NCBI RefSeq assembly: GCF_954871325.1
Contig: NC_088778.1
Location: 11,727,882-11,791,881 of the forward strand
DNA: 64,000 nt
Reading direction: 5' to 3'
Origin: Gordionus sp. m RMFG-2023
Lineage: Eukaryota > Nematomorpha > Gordioida > Chordodea > Parachordodidae
The translations under genes were made by a program, and so were the position numbers. The notes beneath the pieces are model-generated. The model saw nothing but the letters and a program-made list of their open reading frames with translations. It was not told the DNA's origin and ran no database searches. This document shows, one piece after another, positions 34,101 to 45,586 of the stretch (the first letter of the stretch is position 1; each line of letters starts with the position of its first letter).

Positions 34101-36390
34101 ATTTTATAAATTGAATGATATCATATTAAAATTAGGCCTGACAGCCTGAACCGTAATTATTTTTAAAATATAGGCCCTGTCCTAAGTCCATAAGGGCAGA
34201 GATTTTCAGATCTCTAAAGACAATTGCCACTTTTTAAAATATATTTTCCACTACCAAAACGATATTTAACAATATACACTTTGATTATATTTTCTCTTAT
34301 TTATTTGATCATATAAATTTTTATCATTTTATTTTCGTCAAAATATTCTTTTAAAATTAGAAAATATTGCAAATAAAAAAATTAATAAATACAAGTATGT
34401 TTTTTATTTTATATTTCAATGCCAACTTGAATTTTTATTTAAATTGTAAACTAACTTAATTGGTTGAAATTTGAAATGTAAATGAAATAACATATAGATA
34501 GTAATATGTATGACCGTATAAAAAGAAATATCATTTATATAAAACTAGCTATGACGTAAATTTATTCATAATTCAATAGCCAAGTTTCGGGGTGAAAATA
34601 GGCTTATTCCCTGCTAAAGACCTCTCTCGGAACATCTCAGAGTCAAATATTTTTTTACCCCCTTCCTCCCCCACCCATTCTAGCTCCCATAAATGAAAAG
34701 GGGCCATCTGAGCTAATTCTATTATTTAAAAAATTATGACTTATCTTTAAATATATATAATGAAAACAACAATTTAATTCATGTTTATTATTACAATAAA
34801 ATTAGTTAAATATTTTTATTTATTATAATCGATTTGTTAATATTTATATATTTAATTTAACAAAAAAAGGACAAAAATGTTTATTTCTATTTACTAGGCA
34901 CAGCACATTACCGTTATCTTCCCGATATTATATTAAAAAAGTCTATAATGAATGAACAAGCGATAAAATTTCAACAATGTTTCACCAAAGGCGTTATTGA
35001 ACTAGCTATAGATAGAAAAGGTTTTAAATATAATTTATTCCTTTCCATATTGAGTTGAGAATTAAAAATTTTATTTTTTAAATAGGTCTTGTAAAGTATG
35101 GATAAAAATTAATGATTTCATTTTAGGATAGTGATTAAATATTATTTGCGAATTAAACAATTTTCGCGTTCGCGAATAAATAGCACTATTAAGCATATGT
35201 AGTTTTTGGTATAAAATTAATACTGTAGCATTATTAATAAATATTTATTAATTATATTTCGCTATTTATTTTTTACAAAAATTACATATATTTATTAATA
35301 ATATTACGGCATTTATTTTATCCAAATACTACATATGTTTATAAACTATTTATTCGCGAACGCGTATAATATTGTTTAATTTGCAAATATCAGTTAATCA
35401 TATTCCTAAAACGAAATCACTAATTTTAATCCCCACTTCATAGTTATTTTTTTTTATTGGAACGAGAGTAAGTTATCCATAAGTTAACTTCCATTTTTAA
35501 TTTGGTTGAGTACTTACTCCATCTCCTATTTATCTACCTTTAAATGTATCTTATAAAATATTAATGTCAGATAACCCAAAATTTTTATAACCACTCCCGA
35601 TAAAAATTTAGTCATCTTCAAATATAATTCTCTGTCCATATTTTTTTAGATGCTTCAAATAATTTTTTTATATCGCTAACCTGTACCAAAGGTCCGTAAT
35701 AATATTATAAATTATAAGATTAATTATATTTCCAAAATACTTTAAAGGAAATAAGATAGCCAGAGTAAAAGATGCCAGATACGACCAATGTAGCAGAAAT
35801 GTGTTTAGATATCCCGAATTCAAAGACAAAGTCGAACTCAGCAAAATTCGCAATCATTTCGTGTGTTAGTTCCTTATAATCATTAATATATTCATGATCT
35901 TATCAAATTTTCTTTGAATGTATTCGAGATTGGTGATACTTGGAAATTGTTGGCACCAATTCTCATAATTTTAGCCCTATTCTTTTAAAATGCCACTTCC
36001 TTTATTTGTTAAATTTCATTTTAACAGCCAAAAAAAGTAGATTTGCAACCTGGCCCTCAGTTTTTTTAATATAGTAGACATTGTCTAACTAAAGAAATTT
36101 GAACACTAGTATTGTATTAATATTTACATAAATAAATATTAAATATTGTATCAGCATATGATTCAACATTTTCTATATGTCTAATTTAAAATGATTAATA
36201 AACTTTTTGTAAAATCTTGGTTTACAGAAATTTGTTTAATTTAAAAAATATTATAGTTAACATCGAATCTACTGGTTGTTTAGAACCCGATACATTATTC
36301 AAGGAATCAATCAAAATTCTAATGGAGAAATGTCAAAAATGGATATTTGAAATTGATATTTACCAATCAAAAAGAAAAGATTTACCTTAA
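25101..36390 (+). CDS. POLR1C: RNA polymerases I and III subunit RPAC1 (AC40), nine exons
   Basis: Exons: 25101-25145, 25191-25241, 25282-25389, 25430-25562, 25603-25729, 31950-32137, 34898-35020, 35748-35864, 36257-36390; 342 codons with stop, close to the 346 aa of human POLR1C. The protein is the alpha-like subunit that pairs with RPAC2 to nucleate assembly of Pol I and Pol III in the nucleus. Recognisable blocks are DASLVNAIRRILISE, MAIDKVMLYNNTSI, CHRLGLIPLKVNP, DILIAKLIPGQ, DHAKFSPV, YRYLPDI, NKIARVKDARYD, NHFVFNIESTG and IKILMEKCQKW, in the family order. Introns 1-4 are 45, 40, 40 and 40 bp. Introns 5-8 are about 6.2 kb, 2.76 kb, 727 bp and 392 bp and carry transposons. The first exon (MDHSRIKLLEEGISF) rests on frame and a weak match. 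The exon 5 donor is chosen as GTAGTT after 25729 because it keeps frame; the stronger-looking GTATGT after 25725 would not. All parts look intact, so the gene is probably functional. Confidence 0.93.
26219..27236 (+). mobile_element. hAT element nested in the intron 5 hAT, internally deleted
   Basis: Ends are TAGTGCTGTAGGGTAACG and CGTTTACAGCACTA; the flanks 26211-26218 (ATTATAAA) and 27237-27244 (ATTATGAA) match at seven of eight positions. Both ends are full of GTAACG repeats. Inside, a short start region MPNSIIVDSSDEE (26604) is followed after a stop by the transposase C-terminal region. The remnant at 50668-53345 shares its left 330 bp and contains the BED and core region that is missing here, so this copy is a deletion derivative. 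Confidence 0.88.
26604..27123 (+). pseudogene. hAT transposase, start plus C-terminal dimerisation region
   Basis: The open piece 26668-27123 (151 codons) begins with IHPLFKLDLPWIKSEMNKQ, which is the typical region following the core, and contains TTLPSSAPIERVFSTAEAVL near residue 105-125, the hallmark of the hAT C-terminal dimerisation domain. Catalytic aspartates and the zinc finger are absent. It cannot catalyse transposition, but could in principle make a dimerisation-only fragment; no evidence of expression is visible. Confidence 0.75.
27250..28121 (-). pseudogene. hAT transposase remnant (outer element)
   Basis: The open piece 28121-27828 encodes QPFSIVANSSFIKMIKTLAP and then LICTTADCWSAYRR, the conserved N-terminal side of the hAT core. 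Near 27340-27280 VERLFSIAKNVFTDKRG matches the C-terminal dimerisation block. In between, weak pieces read as Trp/Ile-rich helices with stops. Much of the catalytic core is absent, so it is an internally deleted copy. Confidence 0.7.
29199..31495. repeat. Foldback-like inverted repeat with direct units in each arm
   Basis: The left arm (about 29199-29760) is made of four diverged direct units of about 110-160 bp, each with a GACTAAACTATGTGCCCCC-like start, a CAAAGAAGCTTAATTTAA block and a GAATGCAGAATCATAT block. The right arm (about 30970-31495) carries the same units inverted. The centre (29770-30960) is AT-rich without an ORF. Long inverted arms built of direct repeats are the structure of foldback transposons. 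No target duplication was resolved. It lies wholly in POLR1C intron 5. Confidence 0.7.
31496..31949. other. End of POLR1C intron 5
   Basis: About 31545-31770 contains GGCCTGAACAGGCTG, GGCCTGGCC and AAGCCATGCCAACC blocks, remnants of the GC-rich repeat family. The intron ends at the acceptor TTTTTAG at 31949 (an alternative CAG at 31952 is also in frame). Confidence 0.4.
32348..33310. repeat. Dispersed repeat R, intact copy in POLR1C intron 6
   Basis: Starting near TATTTCCTTGGTTTTAAACT, this sequence is found again in opposite orientation at 49992-49742 and 45586-45328, where it has been split by a gypsy element. The copy here is interrupted only by the MITE 32841-33061. Its right part (33062-33310) folds back on the part before the MITE. 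No protein was recognised. Confidence 0.75.
32841..33061. mobile_element. Palindromic MITE with CAGTGTT ends, inserted in repeat R
   Basis: The 221 bp element starts CAGTGTTTTGATAATTTAAT and ends with its near inverse ATTAAATCATCACAACACTG. Comparison with the empty site in the other copy of repeat R (around 45351-45362) places the boundaries: there the ACTAAATA and ATGACGATC flanks are nearly adjacent. No clear target duplication is visible, so it was lost or never formed. Confidence 0.8.
33397..33632. mobile_element. Small TIR element with CTAGTGATAAA ends
   Basis: Ends read CTAGTGATAAAACACGT and ACGTGCTTTATCACTAG, an inverted repeat of about 17 bp. The 236 bp interior is distinctly less AT-rich than the intron around it and has a 73-codon - strand frame, which is not recognised and may be chance. 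Target duplication is unclear; the palindromic CTAG at both edges could be part of it. Confidence 0.6.
33683..34004. repeat. Perfect 161 bp tandem duplication in POLR1C intron 6
   Basis: The unit beginning ATAAATATATCAAAAAATGT occurs at 33683-33843 and again at 33844-34004 with no difference seen. It includes a GGCC-type repeat block (GTCCGGCCTTGCCC). Identity implies a very recent duplication. Confidence 0.9.
35085..35448. repeat. Large palindrome in POLR1C intron 7
   Basis: Arms of about 150 bp face each other: the left carries GATTTCATTTTAGGATA, GCGAATTAAACAAT and CGCGTTCGCGAATAAATAG, and the right repeats them inverted (CTATTTATTCGCGAACGCG, ATTGTTTAATTTGC, CCTAAAACGAAATC). It has no ORF and looks like a palindromic MITE. 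It accounts for about half of the 727 bp intron. Confidence 0.8.
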
Positions 36391-36432
36391 TCATATTTTC
36401 ATTCTCATAATTGTGATATCAAAAAATAATTT

Positions 36433-36438
36433 AATAAA
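36433..36438 (+). promoter_or_regulatory. Candidate POLR1C polyadenylation signal
   Basis: AATAAA lies 43 bp after the POLR1C stop codon and is followed by a T-rich stretch. In an AT-rich genome the hexamer is frequent by chance, so this rests on position. Confidence 0.4.
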
Positions 36439-39400
36439 TGTGATATTTTTAAAGCGAGATAATATATATGGTAGTTTTCAGGGTTAATCTTAAGGGATAA
36501 AGGTATTTTATAATACTATTTATTTGTATAAAATTATGATTCTTAGTTTGCTAAAATATTTTTGTTTGTTCTAGTTTTCTGATGAGAGAATTTAATCAAG
36601 AAAAAGTTCTTTTAATTGAAAAAATAATTAAATTTTTAAGTTTAAAAAAAAGGCAACATCTTTTTATGGGTTATAATATTTAGCACATGATTTTATTGAT
36701 AATCGATCTGACTCCTAGGTAGAAAAGCGTTTCGATCCAATCATAACAAAACTAATTCTATATATTTGACCCAATCCGATCTGAAAATCAAAATATATCC
36801 ATGAAAAATAAAAAAAACACGATTTTATTTAAACCCAAATCTTTCAGATTTTTACAAGAGTTTATATATATTATAATTAGACAGGTGCGCCGAAGCCTAA
36901 ATTGACGGCGGCGGTCTTTTTAAATTTTATGTCGGCGGCGCGCCGATTTTACCGCCACCGAGTAAATTGGCGTCAGTTGCGGCGCACTTTTAATTTAAAA
37001 AATTTATATAACTTATTAACTTATTTCTCATTTAATATATAACATTTTTTATAATTTATTTGGGCACTCTTAGTTCTAACACATGGTTAATATAGTTTAA
37101 TTCATTTCTTAAATTATTTCCTGTTTCACTCTTATTTAATTTTATATATTTTCTCATTCTCAGAAATAGAATAAGGAATTGTTTTTTATTCAGATCAGAG
37201 TAACATTTAGTATTCTATTGATTTTTATTAAAACAAATTAAAATATAAATTTGTAATGCGAGCAAAATATAAGAAATCAGATTTGATAAAATTATAATTG
37301 TCATGTATAAATAGTATTTTATCAAGATTTGTGGACATAAAGAAATCATTTCCAGCAATGGAAAAAATTATTTTTTAATAAAAATTACTTTGCTATTCGT
37401 CCAATTTTAAGAAATATTCTTTAAAGCTACTATTTCAAAGCTTCTCTATATCGTTAAAATTAAGCCCACCATGTCTTTTTCTTATGTGGTCTGTCTATCA
37501 TCTCTTATATTATTGCTTGTGCATTTAATAATTAAGCATTTGTATTGTATTTTTTAATATTTTTGGGCATATTTTGAAATTGGAAAAATAATTTTATGAC
37601 ACAAAATCTCGGATAACAACCTAATTTGCTAAACATCGACAAAAATTTTTTAAAATGTAATAATAATAACCCCCCACCCCCACCACTTATTATTTAATTT
37701 ATAATGCATTAACGGAATCACGAGATCTAGTTCGATATCATAAACCAGAAATCATTTGGTTATATAGGGTGTAGTAAAACAATAAAAGAATTAAATTTTT
37801 AAAAAAGTAACTCCACTCAAATTTTTAGAAGCAGTTGCTTCGGACCCCCTCCGTAGTAGGGGCCACTCAATCTGATACTGTTTGAAGCATGTAATACGAC
37901 ACATAGTGCAATTTTTTTTAAATTGTTATTGATTTATTCTGGTTAATTATCCAAGGAACTACATTTCTCAGGCCTTAACAACGTATATGTTTATCCAAAT
38001 TGAATAGGTTGTAATTACTGTTTAAAAATAATTGCGAATTTAAGGAACGAAGTAAATCTATTACATAAATTAACAATCCAGTCACCTCCTTACTTTTCCC
38101 AATCTTTTATTTATATGCATAAAATATTTAAATGCTTTAGGCCTAGTCTAGAGTTTTATTATAATTAGTTATCAAATATTTAGGAATTTCTACAATTGAC
38201 TAATGATTAAAATGCCATATCTCCTAAACCTGTGCTCGGCACAACTTGAGAGTTTGTATATTTATTAATTATATAGCTTAAATAAAAAAAATGCCGATTT
38301 AATTTTATGACCATTACCTGTTTTTGACATTTGAAATTTTTTAACAATATTTAACGAACTTGTTTTGGAATTTGAAATTAAATATTTTTTTCTTCTTAAT
38401 TATAATAAATGCCTAGTAAAAATATTTTAGAAAAATCTGAGGGGGTGGAGTTGAAACTCGTGTTGATTTGTATGGAATTCACCATATATAAAAATAATTT
38501 AAAATTAACAAAATTATTAAATACAATCAAACCATTAATATTGATATGACTGATTGAATTCAAAATTATAACAAATATTTCTAAACTAGATGTAACCCTG
38601 ACCCACCTAAAATAAATTTCCAACTCGAAAATAATATATTACAGTGACCAGGCATAATTTATAAGTCGGGTAAGTAGATAGAGGTTTCAGGGTGAATCAG
38701 GTTTTTCAAACCTCTAATTTCGTACTCAAGATTATTTTCGATATTTAGTCTTAATTTAAATTTTATTACAGTCATGACATGTTAATTTCGAAGCAATGGG
38801 ATTGAATTTTTTTTATTTTTTCGTAATTATAAGATCAAATTTATAATTTTTAGTTATATATTAACCCATTTTTGGTTGTTATTAATAATATATTACTTAC
38901 ATGCAATATAAGAATAAAGGCTATTAAATTTGGCATCTTTATGGTTCATATTATTGTGGTTATTAAAAAAAATTCAAAATGATTAAAATATTTTTTTGTA
39001 ATGATATTTTCAAATTTTACATTGATGTTCAAGTCGAAATTTGGGTGCAACAATTTTGGAAGATTCAACAAGTTATTAATTATATAAATATATAACTTTT
39101 CTAGATGTCTTCTACATTCGATTTATTCACACTACTAATATCAACATGGTATAAAGTTATTTGCTCAGTATTTACAACCAACAGAATCTACTCATTTAAC
39201 ATAGATATATAGTAATTTAAAATTAATATCTACCCTTCCCTTGCTTTATAAAATAATTAAATATATTCAATTTATGGGTGTGTTCTTTGTCCAATCCCTT
39301 TTTTATCACTCCACAGATGTTAAGTAAAGGCCTGCCCACAAATGTGTGAAGGGATCCATATTCCCCCTTCTTCCATATTAAATATCCAGATGGATTATAG

Positions 39401-39714
39401 GATAACCTACGTATCACATAAATTTTTAATTGTTTCCGAATTTAAGTAAATGTTATTTATCGCAAACACATAACAATTTATTAAACAATAATATAATTTG
39501 CAAAACAACAACGATAATAGGGCCCATTTTTAAAATATATTGAGTGTCTAAAAACAATGTTCAACACTTACCTGGTTATATGGAATTGCTAATACGATTT
39601 GGGCCATTTTATAAAGAATAGATTTTTTTTTTTAAATTGTATTCCAAGGATTCTATAAAATTTTTGATTTATCTAGACGTTCCCGCTCAATTTTTTTTAT
39701 AGTTATACAATTTC
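36439..39714. other. AT-rich region without recognised genes
   Basis: No gene was supported. Notable patches: a CG-rich block at 36885-36990 whose ends GGTGCGCCGAAG and TGCGGCGCAC are inverted relatives; a C-run at 37670-37685; a 33-codon + frame at 36581-36682 preceded by a possible acceptor, too short to call; and a 64-codon - frame at 39223-39417 that is not recognised. Confidence 0.35.
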
Positions 39715-40807
39715 TTTATTTCATTCATTCATTCATTATCAAGCCAGAAATTGCACGAAGTGCAATTTCATTATTAACCAGGAGTTGTAGCATGCACCAA
39801 GTATATTCACTAGTATATAGATCCTATACATGATGTATACCCGTTTTATTATAGTGGACGGCACCACTAAGTAGTCAGCTAGCTTAGTAAAGAAGAGAGG
39901 AGTAAGAAAGAGAGGATCTATTACCGTTACCTGCAAGATTGTGTTAGGAATTGTAACCAATATTAATAATAATGTACCTGATGCCTGGTTAGATATTTAA
40001 GAGATGGAAAAAAGTAATTCTTATGTTAGGTAAGTATATCCTTGGAAGATAATGTTATGTCTGTATGGCGTGTCTCCGGAGACATATCTCAATCCCTGAA
40101 ACCCATTATCCTAAGAGCTTACTATCTTTGTCTGATTTTTTCCTTCTTTTTATCTTCAATTATTGATGAAATAGGACAAAATTATTGCTGTAATAGTAAT
40201 ACAATTCATCGACCAAATTTATATATTGCAAACAATCATACACATTGTTTTCCAAATAAAACTTTCTGCTATCCGTTTAAATGTAATTTAAAAGGTTTAG
40301 ATATTTCAGCATGCTCATAATGCCATAATAATTAATTCATTGTAAATAATGGAGGTTTTAAAAGAATTTATTATCTAAAAAATAAATTCTTTATATTCAC
40401 AAAATATCGATAGTTGGTAGTAGAGATTGATTAATTTAAGTTATCCTTTATAAATTCTCTGAAAAGAGTATCAATAAATTAAAAGGGTAAAAATAATAAT
40501 AGGGAAACACCGCCGCCGAAGGCGGTGGTATTTTTTTTAGGGGGGTAGGCAAGGGTTTTTGAAGGGGGTTTGCATCCAGTGAGAATCCTGTCATGTAGAT
40601 GCTGTTTGTATTAAACAAGCGATGCTCGGGATCCTCATTATTTACCACATCATTATTATAGTGAATCCGGAATCGTCTCGACTTAGTATCCAATAATGTG
40701 ATGACTAACGACATTATCCTGGTTCCTAGGTACTTAAAATCTGAAAGGTAAGAAATGCTTTGTTCCTGATATCTAGTGCTATTCATATTTTGTTTGGCTA
40801 TAATCAC
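39715..40807 (-). mobile_element. LINE 3' part: RT end and 3' tail
   Basis: On the - strand 40807-40448 includes ISYLSDFKYLGTRI, the conserved F-K-Y-L-G block found just after RT in many LINEs, followed by degraded coding sequence. Further down the strand lies a 3' region ending in (CATT)n on the + strand at 39719-39737, i.e. a short simple-repeat tail. The last 90 bp match 5885-5975. The LINE is truncated and dead, and it is a different family from the one at 6200-11520. Confidence 0.55.
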
Positions 40808-40949
40808 CTATAACTGTCTTCTATTCACCTTATTTGGGTCAGTTATGGATCATTCACTTATACCACATAATTACCAAAAACATTTCAAAAAATAAGGGTG
40901 ACATGATTATATCTACATAAATATACAAGTTAAGTGTTATTGATTTAGT

Positions 40950-43900
40950 CTATGTTCAATATTTAATAAGTATATGTAAATCAAGTATTCTATCACATGA
41001 CAATTGGTATATATATATGTATGATTGATTTGTATATGACATTTATAACATTAATAATATATATAATATATCTAATTTATAACATATACCCACACATATG
41101 ATTTTACATCTCCTCAATCAGCTGTTTTGTAGGTTTCCTAGCTCTTTGTGATTTCCGCATTTCTAGTTTTCCGTTATCTTCCACATTATCTAAAATCTCA
41201 AATATATCCGACTCTCTATTTTTTATATTTTCTTCCTCTCTCTCTGACTTCATTTTCTCCATTTTCTTCCTCTCTCTCTGACTCAATATTTTCTTTATTT
41301 TCTTCCACTGGCCCAGAATTCTCCATTTCTTTAGTTACCTCCCTTTTTCGAAGTTGAACCGCATGCTTTCGTACCATTCTATCCTTGCTTTCTACCAAAT
41401 AAGAATATCTACCAGTTCTGGATTTTATAACTCCTTCTCTCCAACCTGAATTTATTTCATTATGCACCCATACCTGTTGTGCAATCTCAAATTTCCTCAT
41501 TTGACTATGTTCATCATGCGCTGCTTTTTGTCGTATATTCGATTGTTCCATTTCATCCCTAACATTTGGATGTAACCAATTTAATCCCGTTTTTAAATTT
41601 CGCCCCAATAATAACTTTGCCAGTGAACGTCCAGTTGATTGATGTTCACCCATTCTATATGCTATCAAAACTTCTCCCATGGCTTTCTCAGGCTCCCTGA
41701 TGTCTTTTCTAGTTGCAAAATATCGACTCTTGAGGGTTCGTATTGTTCTTTCCGCTAAAACGTTCGTTTTTGGATGGTACGGTGTTGTATGTATCAATTT
41801 AATATTTTTCTCGAAACAAAATTTTCGAAATTCTCCAGAAATAAATTGAGGTCCATTATCTGGTACAATTTGTCTAGTGTTCTAAACCGTGCGAACCATT
41901 TCCTTAAAGCCATGATCATTGTCGTGGACGTGGTCTATCTCATTAACTCAACCTCAACCCATTTAGTATGTGCATCAACTCCAACTAACCATGAATACGA
42001 ATCAATAGGCCCCGCGAAATCCAAATGAATTCGTTCCCATGTCATATTAGATATGTTCCACGAATATAGAACCTCCATAATATTCGACCGGTTACTTTGA
42101 CATGGCATACATTGACGAACATATTGTTCAATGTCTTTATGGCAATTAGGCCACCAACAATATATTCTAAAAACTGATTTCATAGCATTTATCTGGATGC
42201 CCTATGTGTATAATCGTTAATATTGATTTCCTCAAAACGGTTGGAATTACCAACTTCCCATTCCATTCAATAACATCATGATCTACTGACAATTCCTCTC
42301 TACGATTATAAAAACAAACTAACTCTGTATCTTTTTTCGCATCAAACTCCATCCTACACGCTCAATGTTTTTTTTAACTACTTTTTTAAACAAGCTATCA
42401 TGCCTTGTTTCCTTCTGGAGTTCAACTTGACTAATATTTATATCGTGCAAATTTATAGCTCTGATTTTTAAGGCATGTTTTTGATCGTTATTTGATTCTA
42501 TGCCTTCTACTGGCAGTTTAGATAAAGTATCAGCTACTTTATTTTCTTTTCCTGGAACATATTCAATATCAAAATCATATGCGGACATTTTCCAAGCCCA
42601 GCGCTTTAATCGACTATTGGATATTTTTGGTAGTTCCCGTTTATCACCAAATAATTTTTCCAACGTTTTGTGATCTGTTCGCAATATAAATTTTCGACCA
42701 TAAATGAGTATGAAATTTTTCCATTCCAAACAAAAGTGCTCGTGCCTCTTTTTCTATTGGTGCATAATTTTTCACTGACTCCAATAATGTTCGCGAGGCA
42801 AATGCGATAGGATTTTCGCGAGGCAAATGCGATAGGTCAGCTAATACCTTTTTTTACTAAATGACACAACACAGCTCAAAAACCAGTGTTGGAGGCGTCA
42901 CATTCCAATATAATTGGCAAGTTTGGCGAATATGGAATTAGCGTTTTATTTGTTGACAAAAGCTGTTTTATTTTATCAAATACCTCTTGTTCCCTGTCCG
43001 ACCAACCCCAGCAACATTTAATGCTTGTTAATTTAAGTGGAGCGGCAATTCCATGCAAGATGTGGCAAAAATCTCTCATGATAATTCACAAGTCCTAAAA
43101 AAGATCGTAATTGGTGTATATTATTAGGAGTTGGTATCCTTCGAATAGCATCTATTTTTTCTTTCGCTGGGTGTATTCCATTTTTGTCTATTACAAAACC
43201 TAGAAAAGAAACTGATTCATTTAAAAAGTGTATTTTGGCCCATTTTGCCTTCATACCCACCTGTTTTAATTTCATTAATACTTTTTTTACGTTATTCTAA
43301 TGTTCTACATCATTTTTCCCCGTTATGATAAAATCGTCAAGATATACTCCGGTCATTTGGCAGTCTTGTAATAAATTATCCAAATATCTTTGGAAAATGG
43401 TCGGCGCACTAGAAAGACCGAAAGACATACATTGATATTGGAAATAACCAATATGGGTTGATATGGTTAAGTATTCTTTTGAACTCTCTTTTATTGGTAA
43501 TTGTAAATATGCATCTTTCAAATCTATTACCGTAAATTTCAACCCATCTTTTAATTTGGTTAAAAGATCATCCACCATTGGTATAATATGATAATCGTAT
43601 AAAATATATAAAGTTAATGTCTCCTTAAAATCCTCACAAATCCTGATTTCTATATTTGTTTTGCGTACGTTTACTGTTGGAGTAGCCCTAGTCAAACGTT
43701 TTTTTGTTGGGTCAATCTCCTTCAATATTCCCGATTTAACCAATCTATCGAGTTCCATTTCAATTGGTTTTCGCAATGGAAAAGGTACTCTACGAGCTGG
43801 CCATGATTTCGGCCTTGCTGCCTCACTCATATGTATGCTAACTTCCATATCATTCACCGGTCCTGGCTTGTCATCAAAAACATTAAAAGATTCTGTCGCC

Positions 43901-45327
43901 ATGCCAGCAATTTGTTTATCGGTTGTTATAACCTCTTTACTTGTGATACTACGTATAGTAACTTGTCGTGGGATAAACATATTAAATGCCAGTATCCATG
44001 GTAGTCCAAATAATGGTATGTCATTTGAACGGGCCACCACAATCGGTAGTGATCTGCTTATCTTTTCAAGACGAACCCTTACCATAGTCTCACCAACTAC
44101 ATCCAGCGGTTGGTTACCATATACTGACAAAGGTTTAATTGGTCCAAGCTTGGGTAGGCCAATTATATCCCAATATTGTTTCCCAATCACCGATACCTGT
44201 GCCCCCGTATAATAGTCAAATTTTATAGGTACTCCATTTATCCTAACAGATATCTTCGCATTATTTCTACCAATTTGGGAAATATTATTAATTGAATCTG
44301 ATGAGTCATTGTCATCTTGATGCATAACATGTAACTTCTGTCCTTTACAATATTTAGCATAATGCCCTACCTTTTGGCAATTATAGCATTTCACCTTTGA
44401 TGCAAAACATTGAAAAGGGGGGGGGGAGTCAGTTCTTCCACATTTTGAGCATTCATTGTACTTACACATATCATTATTGTTAAATTTACTGTTATCTCTG
44501 AACTTAAAATTATTATTATTATTATTGTAATAACTAAAATTTCCATTTTCTTTATTATTATTATATGGGTACTTTTGATTATAAAAATTTCCTTGATTAT
44601 TCTCTATCTGCTTCTTAGGTTTATTGACTTTTTTTTTACCATCATATTTGTCACTTCATCTTCAGCCCTTTCCATTGCCAAAGCCATATTTAAAACCTGT
44701 TGAAAACTCACCTTTTCTCCCATGTCATTTATTCCATCTGGAAATCTGGTGCGAATATCTTTCTCCAATGCACCCATTTTGATTCCAGCCACCATCTGAT
44801 CCCTCAATCTCCTATCCAGGTCAGATTCAAATTTACACTCTTGTGCCAATTTTTTAAGTCGGTCTGCAAACTCAGCAACTGCTTCACCACCCCCTCTTTT
44901 TATCCGAATAAACTTAATTCTCGAGCTGAATAACGTTGAAATAGGCTTAAATACTTTTTTGCCCACTTCAATTATCTCCTCATAATTAAGTTCTTTCAAA
45001 ATTTTTGGATATACAAAGGCCTCATCTCTGCCTAATTACTAATCCCCATATAAGCAAATAATATTATTTTCTTGGTTTTATTTTTATTAATATACCTCTT
45101 ACCTCCAACACATCATCTATATATTCAATATAATCTTGAATGTTGTTTTGTTTATCATAATTTTCAAATTTCATTTGTATAATATTATTTAGTTGATTAA
45201 TATTATTCTTTCATTTGATATATTCAATTCACCACTAGTAATTGGTTTATCTTCTTTATTCATAATAAGAACGTCGCCAATATACAATTTCTTTATTTAA
45301 TAAGTATATGTAAATCAAGTATTCTAT
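40950..45327 (-). mobile_element. Ty3/gypsy element, broken fossil
   Basis: Parts in order on the - strand: Gag region (about 45.0-44.6 kb), zinc knuckle (about 44.4 kb, CYNCQKVGHYAKYC), protease (about 44.3-44.0 kb), RT (about 43.8-43.0 kb, VYLDD), RNase H (about 42.9-42.5 kb), integrase (about 42.2-41.5 kb) and a charged C-terminal tail to about 41.1 kb. A TTGGCGACG sequence at 45272-45280 fits the site just inside a 5' LTR. A 33 bp sequence is shared by 40961-40993 and 45295-45327, the visible remains of its terminal repeats. There are several breaks. It lies against repeat R on its right. Confidence 0.8.
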
Positions 45328-45586
45328 GTTATATATTATATATGGATCGTCATTTATTTAGTAAGTATTAAGCATAAATAAAAACACACATAGTTTCATT
45401 TTTTTTATAAATATAATAACTTACCCTGTATAACCTATATTTTAAAGCAAACTAATGGATTTTTTAAAATTGTAAATTAATTTTTTATGAATGTTATATA
45501 AATAATTCATTTAAAATTAAAAAATATTGTAAATCAAATAAGCTAATATAAGATGATTCCATGTCATATCAAACAACTAATTTCTT
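45328..45586 (-). repeat. Repeat R, second part of a split copy
   Basis: Reverse complement of about 32649-33100 of the intact copy, without the MITE. Its other part is at 49742-49992, with a gypsy insert between. One edge abuts the gypsy element 40950-45327, so this repeat was a target twice. Confidence 0.75.

Noticed and set aside
36581-36682. 33-codon + frame after a TTCTAG acceptor-like site
   Set aside because: Too short and AT-rich, with no downstream exon that keeps frame; listed only in the spacer entry.
40042-40320. 92-codon + frame with a signal-like N-terminus and six cysteines, suggestive of a secreted peptide
   Set aside because: It overlaps the 3' region of a LINE on the other strand, and neither a start context nor splice sites support it. 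It remains a weak possibility.
43661-44212. 183-codon + strand frame
   Set aside because: Opposite-strand shadow of the gypsy protease/RT region.
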